Below are positions 7,474 through 14,197 of a stretch of DNA of 31,591 nucleotides, one piece after another (within the stretch, counting starts at the first letter, position 1; every line of letters starts with the position of its first letter). The DNA lies in the IMG/VR virus record IMGVR_UViG_3300025325_000102, positions 1 to 31,591 of that record. One strand, 5' to 3'. The notes below the pieces were generated by a model, which saw only the letters and a program-made list of their open reading frames with translations, ran no database searches and was not told the DNA's origin. The translations under genes were made by a program, and so were the position numbers. This DNA comes from a virus.

Positions 7474-8100
7474 CTACACTATCGAGTCGCTATCGTACGT
7501 GATGGCCAGGCCCTTGACGTGGCCATTGGCCCCCACGGCTCCCTCGTGTGACCACACGACCCGGAACGATTCAACTCCATTGAGATTCAACGTTACAACG
7601 AATTTGCTGGCATCGTTCCAGATCACGTCCGCCGAGTCCTTCTGAACCGTCAATCCATCAAGCAAATTGATCGAGGTGTTGGTGACGATTTCCTGGCATT
7701 CCGCCCATTCAGAATCCGCCAAGGTCGTCGTGTCCTGGATGTACAGCAGGTCCCCGGCGACAAAGCCCGTCGTGGATGCCACCGCCAGGACGGTTTCAGC
7801 CACTGGCTCCGTGGCCGTCATGGCCTCGGTGTCGGCCGTCGTCGCCGACGTCACGAGCTCCAGGATCGTGATCCAATGTTCCGTCGCCGCTCCGGCGCCA
7901 TCGTCGGGCCGAACCTGAATCTTGAACATCCCGGGGTTGGTGTTGGCCGCGGCCTCGACGAGGGCGTGATAGAGAAACAACACCGCAGCGCGCTTGGTCA
8001 GGCAGCTGATCGCCGAACCAACCACCGTCGCGGGATGCACAACGGACTGATGCGATAGTATATCTACAGAGTCCGTCTTGACGGGAGTCGAGGTTGCCAT
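7474..8100 (-). CDS. Structural protein of the fibre cluster
   Basis: A 208-residue protein of unknown family. It is rich in Val, Thr and Ala with mostly beta character. The middle has the VASTTGFVAGDLLYIQ pattern seen in many virion beta modules, and the end (SKFVVTLNLNGVESFRVVWSHEGA) also looks like strands of a sandwich. It is four bases from the LamG gene below it. A baseplate, fibre-base or decoration role is inferred from position and composition. No catalytic residues are evident. Confidence 0.7.
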   Translation of the reverse strand: MATSTPVKTDSVDILSHQSVVHPATVVGSAISCLTKRAAVLFLYHALVEAAANTNPGMFKIQVRPDDGAGAATEHWITILELVTSATTADTEAMTATEPVAETVLAVASTTGFVAGDLLYIQDTTTLADSEWAECQEIVTNTSINLLDGLTVQKDSADVIWNDASKFVVTLNLNGVESFRVVWSHEGAVGANGHVKGLAITYDSDSIV

Positions 8101-8115
8101 TGCATACGTCTCATG

Positions 8116-8856
8116 TTACCAGAAATAGCCACGGCCAATCGTCATATGCTCGATCGGCATTGCGACATCGCCGGCTAAATAGATGTCCCGACCCGATGGA
8201 TAGAAAATGCGCGGGTGATCGGCCTTGGCGGGCGCAAGGGTCAGCGTCAGGTTGAAGGCCGCATTGTTAACGCATGGCTCTGGAGAGGAATGACCAAACA
8301 GGGGCCAATAAGCCGTCCGAGCACTCGGGCGAATCAACAGCGGCGAAATTCCATTTGCCAGCGCCAGCATTTCCGCGTCCGTCAAACCTACATTCCATGT
8401 TGCCAACTCGGCCATATCTCCTTCCAGCTCCCCACCGCTGCCATCATTGTATCCAATAATTATACTATTAAAAGTTAAAGAGACGGTGTCGCCGGACGCC
8501 ACACTACCCCCTGACACGCCATTCTTGTAAATATACAGATTCCCTCCCGTATGTAGCCAGGCAAAATGCTGCCAGACATCGGTACTGTATGCGACTCCTA
8601 TTTCATCCCCCGCTCCATCGTAGTTGCGAGCCCAAATACGATCATTTCCCCCCTTGATTCCGCGAACGAATGAGAAAGCCGCAGTGTTTACGTGATGCAA
8701 CAGTGCTGGCAAATAAAAAAGGTTGGCATTCGTTACAGGCGTTCCCACTGGCTTGTACCAGCATGCGATGGTCCCTGCAGAAGCGGTAATGAAATTCGAC
8801 GGCGCGGAACTATTGGTCAATGTCTGGTCGTCGGTGCCGTTGAAAGTCCGAGCCAT
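8116..8856 (-). CDS. Second LamG-type tail protein
   Basis: A 246-residue LamG-like protein: GTIACWYKPVG near the start, WQHFAWLHTGGNLYIYKNG, then MAELATWNVGLTDAEM, the usual order of LamG strands. It starts directly with MARTFNG and has no signal peptide. Base composition is visibly more AT-rich than its neighbours in places (for example around 8455..8480), which suggests more recent acquisition. It is the second carbohydrate-binding-like protein within 2.3 kb, consistent with an exchangeable host-range cluster. Confidence 0.8.
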   Translation of the reverse strand: MARTFNGTDDQTLTNSSAPSNFITASAGTIACWYKPVGTPVTNANLFYLPALLHHVNTAAFSFVRGIKGGNDRIWARNYDGAGDEIGVAYSTDVWQHFAWLHTGGNLYIYKNGVSGGSVASGDTVSLTFNSIIIGYNDGSGGELEGDMAELATWNVGLTDAEMLALANGISPLLIRPSARTAYWPLFGHSSPEPCVNNAAFNLTLTLAPAKADHPRIFYPSGRDIYLAGDVAMPIEHMTIGRGYFW

Positions 8857-8858
8857 CG

Positions 8859-9110
8859 TTAACCTCCGAAGCGCTTCTGAGCCACCAAGAGGAAGAGCTC
8901 GGCCTTCTGCGCGGCCGTTAGCAACGTCCGGGCCGCTACCGGCAGGGCCAGGTTGTAGGCAGCGCCGCTGGTATCAATAAAGTCATCCGTAGCGTCTACC
9001 GCGGCATCCAGCTGAGGCTTCGTCAGAGGAAAGGCCTCCTTGCGAGAGCTAAGGTCCGCTCCCCAGGCGGCCCGAATGGCCTTGCGCTGAGCTGCATTGA
9101 GAACCGCCAT
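8859..9110 (-). CDS. Small helical late protein
   Basis: An 83-residue, mainly helical protein (AAQRKAIRAAWGADLSSRKE, then LTAAQKAELFLLVAQKRFGG). The spacing is tight, two bases from each neighbour. Small proteins of this type often sit next to fibre or decoration genes in siphoviruses of uncultured hosts, but I know no function. The C-terminal helix repeats the AAQKA motif of the N-terminal helix. Confidence 0.7.
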   Translation of the reverse strand: MAVLNAAQRKAIRAAWGADLSSRKEAFPLTKPQLDAAVDATDDFIDTSGAAYNLALPVAARTLLTAAQKAELFLLVAQKRFGG

Positions 9111-9111
9111 G

Positions 9112-9606
9112 CTATTGCTCCACTATTTCGATACCTAGAAGCTCCATATCTGTAGTTACGTCGTCCGTTCCATTCGTCCCATCAGCATCGCGCCGCACCT
9201 TGAGCCGAAACAGGTCGCCCGCCACCACAGAATCCATAGCGGCGCCGTCGGCGAAGGCGATACTGACAATGGTCTCAATGCCGCTGGTACCGTTGGGTGT
9301 GGCGCTCGCGTCCGTCATGGTGGCGAAGCTGTCGGCGTCGATGTCCAGACCGGTGATTCGCTCCCAGCTGACCTCGATGTTGACTGTCCCCGAGGTCGCG
9401 CTCGTGAAGGCCACGTGCAGCTTCACGGTTACGCCGCCACCCGCATAGTGGGCCGGCATGATGCCAGTGAACACGGCTTCCTCGTCAGCGCTGCCGTCAG
9501 CATCGAGAACGGGGTGGCCGTTGCGCAGATCAAGAGTCATGAAGGACGCAGCGGGTGGCTCGTTGTCCAGGGGCCGGAACACGCAGAGGCTATTGCCGGT
9601 CGCCAT
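9112..9606 (-). CDS. Beta-rich virion protein
   Basis: A 164-residue protein. I prefer the second ATG (9606), which gives GAGGAG a five-base spacing; the first ATG is too close. It is acidic and mostly strands: GGGVTVKLHVAFTSATSGT, NIEVSWERI, then GDLFRLKVRRDADG. It resembles single-domain virion beta-sandwich proteins found near tail fibres in uncultured siphoviruses, but the family name is not certain. Two hairpins lie directly upstream of its ribosome site. Confidence 0.7.
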   Translation of the reverse strand: MATGNSLCVFRPLDNEPPAASFMTLDLRNGHPVLDADGSADEEAVFTGIMPAHYAGGGVTVKLHVAFTSATSGTVNIEVSWERITGLDIDADSFATMTDASATPNGTSGIETIVSIAFADGAAMDSVVAGDLFRLKVRRDADGTNGTDDVTTDMELLGIEIVEQ

Positions 9607-9624
9607 CATCTCTCCTCAGAAAGG

Positions 9625-9656
9625 GACCCGCCGGCGCTGCCGGGCGCCGGCAGGTC
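9625..9656 (-). terminator. Strong GC hairpin upstream of virion gene
   Basis: GCCGGCGC and GCGCCGGC arms with outer GACC/GGTC pairing around a six-base loop. On the minus strand only CCCTTTCTG follows, so it is at best a weak terminator. It may protect or regulate the mRNA of the gene starting at 9606. Confidence 0.4.
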
Positions 9657-9668
9657 TCATCATCAGAC

Positions 9669-9687
9669 ACACACCTACGAGGTGTGT
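9669..9687. repeat. Short hairpin ACACACC/GGTGTGT
   Basis: Perfect 7-bp inverted repeat with a five-base loop, 12 bases from the larger hairpin at 9625..9656. Both lie in the 100-bp gap below the 36-residue gene at 9711..9821. Confidence 0.5.
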
Positions 9688-9710
9688 CGGCTTGGAATCA
9701 GCAGAATCAT

Positions 9711-9821
9711 TTACGATTCCTCTCCTCGTATTCCATCTGCGGCCGCACACAGGGGGACCAGGACGCAGAACGCTACCACGACCAGGAGAGTCAGCAGCCA
9801 GGAGCGCCAGCGGTAGGGCAT
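9711..9821 (-). CDS. 36-residue signal-peptide-like protein
   Basis: A short gene starting at ATG 9821, directly after the TAA of the upstream gene (TAAATG). The product begins MPYRWRSWLLTLLVVVAF, two arginines and then about 18 hydrophobic residues, ending ADGIRGEES. It looks like a membrane anchor or a cleaved signal peptide (AAA just before D). A lysis-related or membrane role is possible. Its size makes any function uncertain, but the coupled start supports translation. Confidence 0.5.
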   Translation of the reverse strand: MPYRWRSWLLTLLVVVAFCVLVPLCAAADGIRGEES

Positions 9822-10355
9822 TTACTTCGCCATTTGCTGGATCGATCCATCGGGCAGCCGCCGCCACTTCACTCGCTCGGTTTCCTTCCAGGTGCCGTTG
9901 GGTTGCTGCCGCTCATGTACCTCCCACCACTCCTGAGCCTGGGCGGGAGCCGGGGTCGGCGTGACAATCTCCTTCCCGTGATCCCGCGTACCCCACCAGA
10001 TGCCGGCAGCCGTCACGGCGCCGGCCAACACAGACCCGACCCCGACGGCGGTTTTCGACCACCCCGTGGAGCGGTTCACGTTGTAATCGTCGCAGACGAT
10101 GATATCGCCCACGGGATCTTCAGGGTTTGGGCTCAGCGGCTGACCCAAGACCTTGTCCTCCAGTCGTTTGACCTTCTGTCGATCCGCTGCCGCCAGCACC
10201 GCCAGGTCCTTGGTCAGGATCGCCTCCTGGGCCACCCCCAGCTTCGATCGTTTTGCCAGGATCTGCTGGCTGGCTTCCGCCCGGGCCAGGTCCTCCAGGT
10301 CGGAGCTGCTGGCGGGCTGTGCGGATTTCCTGTCGTCGTTGCGCCAGAACAGCAC
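9822..10355 (-). CDS. Membrane-anchored coiled-coil protein (downstream frame)
   Basis: A 177-residue product starting at GTG 10355 with a perfect AAGGAG seven bases before it. The N-terminal half is helical and charged (SSDLEDLARAEASQQILAKR). A membrane segment lies near residues 95-115 (GVGSVLAGAVTAAGIWWG), followed by a proline-rich linker and WWEVHERQQPNGTWKETERV near the C-terminus. It overlaps the gene at 10120..10479 by about 235 bases in the +1 frame. Codon third-base bias switches to this frame almost exactly at 10355, so the two may instead be one frameshifted gene. Function is unknown; membrane or lysis accessory is possible. Confidence 0.65.
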   Translation of the reverse strand: MLFWRNDDRKSAQPASSSDLEDLARAEASQQILAKRSKLGVAQEAILTKDLAVLAAADRQKVKRLEDKVLGQPLSPNPEDPVGDIIVCDDYNVNRSTGWSKTAVGVGSVLAGAVTAAGIWWGTRDHGKEIVTPTPAPAQAQEWWEVHERQQPNGTWKETERVKWRRLPDGSIQQMAK

Positions 10356-10479
10356 TGATGGACTCCTTGGAATCCTGCGTGGCAGCCAGATACGCCAGCC
10401 GCAACTCTTGCATCGCCAGACCATGGAGCTTGACTTCGTTGATGAACGCGGTCGCCAGTATCTCCTCATCGGTTGCCAT
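10120..10479 (-). CDS. Helical protein with out-of-frame overlap (upstream frame)
   Basis: A 119-residue frame. Residues 1-43 (MATDEEILATAFINEVKLHG onward) look like a genuine helical protein and start 14 bases inside the previous gene. After about residue 42 the sequence turns Gly/Pro-rich, and third-base GC bias is lost in this frame while it rises in the +1 frame used by the gene at 9822..10355. The C-terminal two thirds may therefore be untranslated, non-functional, or bypassed by a frameshift. No family is recognised. Confidence 0.5.
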   Translation of the reverse strand: MATDEEILATAFINEVKLHGLAMQELRLAYLAATQDSKESISAVLAQRRQEIRTARQQLRPGGPGPGGSQPADPGKTIEAGGGPGGDPDQGPGGAGGSGSTEGQTTGGQGLGSAAEPKP

Positions 10480-10711
10480 TGGCGAACCCCGCGCTCATGG
10501 CTGTGACGATTTCTTCCGAGGACAGTTCCGGCCGCGTCCGGACTTTCAAGCCCACGTCGTCGGCCAGAACCTCGACCCACGCGACCGGGAGAGTCGTGCC
10601 ATCTTCGGCGAAGAACACCAGGGCCAGGACAGGACCGCGCTGGTTGTACTCGTACACTCCAGCGATTAACTCCTGGAGCTGCTGGGCGGCCAGAATCGTC
10701 TTGGCCAGCAT
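10466..10711 (-). CDS. Small hypothetical protein
   Basis: An 81-residue protein: an N-terminal helix (AKTILAAQQLQELIAGVYEY) followed by strands (GPVLALVFFAEDGTTLPVAW) and an acidic helix (PELSSEEIVTAMSAGFANG). The compact alpha/beta pattern resembles small phage adaptor domains, but I cannot assign it. It is two bases downstream of the gene above and overlaps the next start by 14 bases, so it belongs to the same transcript as the protease gene. Confidence 0.65.
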   Translation of the reverse strand: MLAKTILAAQQLQELIAGVYEYNQRGPVLALVFFAEDGTTLPVAWVEVLADDVGLKVRTRPELSSEEIVTAMSAGFANGNR

Positions 10712-10712
10712 G

Positions 10713-10955
10713 TCACGTCCCCGGTGGTTTCATGCCCGGGACCGCCGTGGGGGTACCACCAAGCATCGCCGGCAGGAACGCCCGCGCCTGGCCGCCACCA
10801 CTCTCGCCGATGATGCGCTGGGTCAAGCCTTCGCGCATCCCGACCTTCCCTTCCAGCATCCCGATCCGCTGAGCTTCCATCACGAAAGCGTGCCCCTGGG
10901 CGCTCGAGAGAACCACGTGCTCTAAAGACCCAGCTATCGTTGCATCAATCGCCAT
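10713..10955 (-). CDS. Small hypothetical protein
   Basis: An 80-residue protein with a strong ribosome site (GGGGAG, seven bases, ATG) that overlaps the end of the protease gene region. It is rich in Gly, Met and Ala with helical stretches (GHAFVMEAQRIGMLEGKVGM) and a Pro/Gly tail. No family is recognised. Its close position after the protease/collagen gene suggests they share a transcript. Confidence 0.65.
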   Translation of the reverse strand: MAIDATIAGSLEHVVLSSAQGHAFVMEAQRIGMLEGKVGMREGLTQRIIGESGGGQARAFLPAMLGGTPTAVPGMKPPGT

Positions 10956-10967
10956 ACCGATACTCCC

Positions 10968-11963
10968 CTATTTGATTGGTTCGATCCGGGTACGTTCCCG
11001 CTCGCTTGCTGCTTTGATCTCTTGTGTCTGCTTCCGCAGCGCATCTATTTCGGCTCGGATGGCCGCGGTGTCAGCATCGCGTCCAGCCGCACCTGGAGGT
11101 CCAGGAGGGCCGGCTGATCCGGGGATTCCCGGATCGCCCGCAGGGCCGACTCGGCCAGGTAGACCCTGAATCCCGGCTGGTCCCGCAGGGCCTGGAGGAC
11201 CTTCCGCACCAGCTGGTCCCTGAGGTCCTGGCAGGGGTCGAACGGTCTTAAGCTCATTGATTTGCACCTGTAGCTTGCGCAGTTCCGCCAGCAGGATCGC
11301 AGTATCGGGAGAGGGCGGCCCCGGGGGCGGAGTCACGACACCACCCGGGGCCCGCGGAGCAACCACGACGGTAACGCCAGGATCGCGCCAGCGCGGAAAC
11401 CACTGCTGGCAGCGCTGGCTGATGAAACGCTGAATCTCCAAAACTCCAGTCGCTCTACTCTCATCCCCTGAACCGCCCCACAGGACGCCGACGAGCGTCT
11501 GATCGCTGGCCCGGAAGATCCCGCTGCCGCTATCGCCGCTGGAGGTGTTGAGTCGGAAGGAGGCGACGGGGACGTTCTGTTGGGTCCAGGATCGCGTGCC
11601 GATCGATTGGCCGACCCGTTGGACCGGTCCGCGGCCGTGCGGGTAGCCGACCTGCCACACCTGTTCGCCCGACGCCGTGGGGGTCGAGGCCAACGGCACC
11701 CAGGGGGTCGCGGCATCCCCCTGGATCGCGACAGCCGCCAGATCAGCCCGGTCATCGACGCCGACAAGCGTAGCGAGGAAACCGCGGCCGGACGGGAGTC
11801 TAACGGTTACCCGCCCTGCGCCGCCTGCCGGAAACAGATGCCTGCAGGTCAGGACCAGGGCGCGGTCACCCTCGACACACACCACAGTCCCGGACCCACC
11901 ACTGATAGAGCCGCCGAGGTCATTCGTGATATGGACACTGGCCGCCACCAACTTCGCCGGCAC
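10968..11963 (-). CDS. Trypsin-like serine protease with collagen-like stalk
   Basis: An open frame of 331 residues from GTG 11963. The chymotrypsin-fold protease domain (about 5-190) has all three catalytic residues: H42 in TCRHLFP, D74 in DRADLAAV and S145 in SSGDSGSG. It is followed by a Pro-rich linker, a short coiled coil ([19 protein letters not shown]), 17 uninterrupted Gly-X-Y triplets (about 246-296) and a C-terminal charged helix. The GTG has no ribosome site. In the same frame upstream, a signal peptide (12063..12140) is separated from it only by one TGA, so the original gene probably ran 12140 to 10968. It may act on the cell surface or trimerise through the collagen-like part. 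It is either a broken gene or a recoded one. Confidence 0.75.
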
Positions 11964-12062
11964 CGGGGCTTGGTGCGGAATACCGTAGGGTTCACGGGAT
12001 TCGCGAACTACCGGAGGAGCACCTGCCCGGACGAACTGGCCGGGAGAAACGGGACATGTTGG

Positions 12063-12140
12063 TCAGGAAAATCCAGATTGCGCCCGGGCAGGAGGGATCA
12101 GCCAGAGGAGAAACAGAAGTGCCAGCGCGAAGGATCGCAT
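12063..12140 (-). CDS. Signal-peptide ORF ending in in-frame UGA before protease
   Basis: Encodes 25 residues: MRSFALALLFLLWLIPPARA, a classic signal peptide with an A-R-A cleavage site, then QSGFS and TGA. The same frame then stays open through the protease gene with no other stop. The promoter at 12174..12202 is ideally placed for it. Alone it would be a useless peptide, so it is best read as the first exon-like part of an interrupted secreted protease. The stop is followed by C (TGAC), a context in which UGA can be leaky. A base error in the sequence is an equally simple explanation. Confidence 0.65.
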   Translation of the reverse strand: MRSFALALLFLLWLIPPARAQSGFS

Positions 12141-12173
12141 CGTAGGGAGCTTCTCCCACCGCGCCGTGCGGAC

Positions 12174-12202
12174 ATTATCGCCAATCAGCATCGCCAGGAC
12201 AA
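12174..12202 (-). promoter_or_regulatory. Sigma-70-like promoter for protease unit
   Basis: Minus strand TTGTCC, 17 bases, GATAAT: four and five consensus matches at ideal spacing. It starts right after a terminator and about 35 bases before the signal-peptide ATG, marking a separate transcription unit. Confidence 0.5.
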
Positions 12203-12240
12203 GAGAAAAGGCCGGGGATCGACGCGGTGATACCCCGGCC
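12203..12240 (-). terminator. Rho-independent terminator
   Basis: Arms GGCCGGGG+ATC and GAT+CCCCGGCC (one bulged base) with an eight-base loop, followed on the minus strand by TTTTCTCTT. It lies 17 bases after the stop of the gene at 12257..12457 and would end transcription coming from the RTX gene. Confidence 0.75.
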
Positions 12241-12256
12241 CGGCACAACGGGGTGC

Positions 12257-12457
12257 CTATGTCTGCAGCAGCTCCAGTGCCCGCATACCGCCAGGCAACG
12301 TGTAGTCCTCGATCAGCTCGAACGATCCCAGGGGCGTCGCCCGCCGCGCATGATGCCAGCAAAGGTCCTGGACGCGATCCTCCGGGAAGGCCACGCATCC
12401 CTGATCCAGGTGGAATCGAGCAATCGCCTCACCATCATCGAACCGGCAGCGCGGCAT
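12257..12457 (-). CDS. Small hypothetical protein
   Basis: A 66-residue protein with a good ribosome site (GAGGTGATTAC before ATG). It has three cysteines and several histidines (LDQGCVAFPEDRVQDLCWHH), which could bind a metal. No family is recognised. It follows the RTX-like gene by ten bases and precedes a strong terminator, so these two form the end of a transcription unit. Confidence 0.6.
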   Translation of the reverse strand: MPRCRFDDGEAIARFHLDQGCVAFPEDRVQDLCWHHARRATPLGSFELIEDYTLPGGMRALELLQT

Positions 12458-12466
12458 GTAATCACC

Positions 12467-13363
12467 TCAGAATCTCAGGATCAGGTCCCGATCGTCGGCC
12501 AACAGCACGTCCAGGAGATCGGCGCGGAGGATATCGGAATCGGCCCCGCCGACCAGCACATCCGCTCCGGCGTCGCCGCTGAGATCGTCGCGGCGCCCGT
12601 TGCCGACCAGGACGTCGTTTCCGGCTCCGCCCTTGAGCAAATCAACCCCGCCGCCGCCGACGAGCACGTCATCCCCGGCAGCCCCATACACGACGGAATC
12701 GACCGTGGAGAAGTTAAGGAAATGATCATTCCCGTTCCCCAATACCCCAGCGATCGTATCGACCGCCCCACGGGCAAACCCCATGGTCTGCCCGTTATAC
12801 ACCACCTGCAGCTGCCCACCTTGCTCCTGCACAATCGCTCGATCATCTCCCCCGCTACCGAGCAGATACAGCACACCACCCAGCAACTGCACCGGCTGAG
12901 TCGTGACGCCAAACACCACGTTGGGCCGGTCCTCGCGGTCATTGCCGAAGAGGGTGGTCCCGTTGCCGATCAGTCGATCCCGGCCGAACCCGCCGTCAAT
13001 CACGCTGGTGCCGACGATTGAGTAGATGGTGTCGGCCCCGGTGCCGCCGAAGATGCGGTCATTGCCAAAGGTCCACAGGGTATCATCCCCCCGGTCCCCC
13101 TCCATGATGGTCGTGACGCTTGGCAGCAGGACCGTCAGGATGTCGTTCCCGCCCTCACCCTCGACCCTCACCATCTGGACCGCCACCGTGGCATACATCG
13201 CCGACTGATTGTCGATCGTCGCCAACACTTTCATACTGTCGGCCGATAACCCAACGTTCACCACATTGGGGGCATCGTCTCCCAGGATCGACAGCAACCC
13301 CCCCTGGAGGGAAATGGACGCCGGGGTCAGGCGATCTTCCAGTTGTTCTACGACGAGTCTCAT
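12467..13363 (-). CDS. RTX-like calcium-binding protein with planctomycete-type N-terminus
   Basis: A 298-residue protein starting MRLVVEQLEDRLTPAS. The (V/L)E-x-LEDRLTPA motif is typical of the N-terminus of many Gemmataceae surface or secreted proteins, whose role is thought to be export or sorting. The rest is rich in degenerate RTX nonapeptides such as GGNDILT, GGTGADTI, GAAGDDVLVGGGG and GGAGNDVLVGNG, which bind calcium in beta-rolls. There is no ordinary hydrophobic signal peptide. The start overlaps the stop of the upstream frame (GAATGAG). It is most likely a host-derived cargo (moron) gene, possibly surface-exposed on the lysogen. A structural role in the virion is an alternative. 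Confidence 0.85.
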   Translation of the reverse strand: MRLVVEQLEDRLTPASISLQGGLLSILGDDAPNVVNVGLSADSMKVLATIDNQSAMYATVAVQMVRVEGEGGNDILTVLLPSVTTIMEGDRGDDTLWTFGNDRIFGGTGADTIYSIVGTSVIDGGFGRDRLIGNGTTLFGNDREDRPNVVFGVTTQPVQLLGGVLYLLGSGGDDRAIVQEQGGQLQVVYNGQTMGFARGAVDTIAGVLGNGNDHFLNFSTVDSVVYGAAGDDVLVGGGGVDLLKGGAGNDVLVGNGRRDDLSGDAGADVLVGGADSDILRADLLDVLLADDRDLILRF

Positions 13364-13614
13364 TCACTTAGTCCTCTATAGGCGAGATATTGTTTCACGA
13401 TGACTAAACGCAAGCTCAGGTCCTGCTGGGCGAAAAACCACAATGCAGCAATCAGGGTCTGGCGGCCGGGCAGGCCGAGCTGGTCCCCGGTCTTGCCGAG
13501 CAAACCCAGGAGCGAGGGACTGCCAGGCTTGGCGGACCCAGGCGATCCCGCGGGCGAGCCAGCGCCGGCCGGCCGGCTGCGCGACCTCTGCAGCAATCCC
13601 CGGAAGAGTTCCAT
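13360..13614 (-). CDS. Downstream-frame partner of the gene at 13376..13789
   Basis: This frame gives at least 84 residues from ATG 13614 (MELFRGLLQRS). Its C-terminal part (SLLGLLGKTGDQLGLPGRQT, then LIAALWFFAQQDLSLRLVIV) has clear coding bias, and its stop overlaps the RTX-gene start in the usual ATGA way. No ribosome site precedes ATG 13614. The likely reading is that the protein starts in the frame of 13376..13789 and switches to this frame near 13507..13517, by recoding or a mutation. Function is unknown. Confidence 0.5.
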   Translation of the reverse strand: MELFRGLLQRSRSRPAGAGSPAGSPGSAKPGSPSLLGLLGKTGDQLGLPGRQTLIAALWFFAQQDLSLRLVIVKQYLAYRGLSE

Positions 13615-13789
13615 AATCCCAGCATTGCCAGACGAGTCGCTGCCTCGATTCCACGGGCAAGAGCGAGAAGGACCAGCAGGCTGCCTCCATGACACGGGTG
13701 CGAGTCGTGTGGGCCAGCTGGGCCGTGATCTCGAGCGCCTCCACGACCTCCTCGGGCGCCATGATTCGCTTGGCGTCCGGCTTCGCCAT
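13376..13789 (-). CDS. Hypothetical helical protein, frame probably shifts
   Basis: A 137-residue frame starting MAKPDAKRIMAPEEVVEALE. The first 90 residues have strong third-base GC bias and look like a genuine helical protein. The last 45 lose the bias, whereas the +1 frame gains it and ends properly at the next gene. It sits four bases below the membrane/coiled-coil gene at 13793..14197, in the membrane-protein cluster where lysis genes are expected. No family is recognised. Confidence 0.6.
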   Translation of the reverse strand: MAKPDAKRIMAPEEVVEALEITAQLAHTTRTRVMEAACWSFSLLPVESRQRLVWQCWDYGTLPGIAAEVAQPAGRRWLARGIAWVRQAWQSLAPGFARQDRGPARPARPPDPDCCIVVFRPAGPELAFSHRETISRL

Positions 13790-13792
13790 ACC

Positions 13793-14197
13793 TTACGAGC
13801 TCTTGCCGAGGTCCCTTGATAGCACCAGGGCGATGAGGGCGTAATCGGCCGCCTTGCCCGCGTGGTACTGGGCCAGCTCCTGGTACGTCCCCACGGCCAT
13901 CAATTCGCGAGCGCTCTCCGCCGTGGGGGCCGCGGCATCGTCATCCAGGCGACGCACCTTGGTCTCATAGGTCCGCAACTGTTCCCGCAGCTTGCGGTTC
14001 TCCTCTTCGACCAGTTCCATCCGGTCCACCATCTGGGGATTCACCACCATCCCGATCCCGGCGGCTTGCGTCGGTTTGCTCTCCACTGGATTCCTCCTCT
14101 CGGGGCGCAAGATTTTCGCTTCCATGGCCATACATATCATCATACCAATGGTGACCAGCCAAATGCCCCATAGAGCTGCCTCGGCCGCGCCCGTCAT
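13793..14197 (-). CDS. Membrane-anchored coiled-coil protein
   Basis: A 134-residue protein with an N-terminal membrane segment (about 7-27; LWGIWLVTIGMMICMAMEA), then a coiled coil around 55-85 (DRMELVEEENRKLREQLRTY) and a C-terminal helical part. The start overlaps the upstream stop by ATGA, so it is coupled to the similarly built gene at 14194..14607. Short proteins with one N-terminal membrane segment and a coiled coil include inner-membrane spanins and holin accessories. That is only a possibility here. Confidence 0.7.
   Translation of the reverse strand: MTGAAEAALWGIWLVTIGMMICMAMEAKILRPERRNPVESKPTQAAGIGMVVNPQMVDRMELVEEENRKLREQLRTYETKVRRLDDDAAAPTAESARELMAVGTYQELAQYHAGKAADYALIALVLSRDLGKSS

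Noticed and set aside
2746-9110. Diversity-generating retroelement acting on fibre or LamG genes
   Set aside because: No reverse transcriptase, no template/variable repeat pair and no adenine-directed variability pattern is visible in the window.
12141-12398. N-terminal extension upstream of the signal peptide
   Set aside because: It runs through the terminator and promoter and has no coding look; the signal peptide start at 12140 is sufficient.
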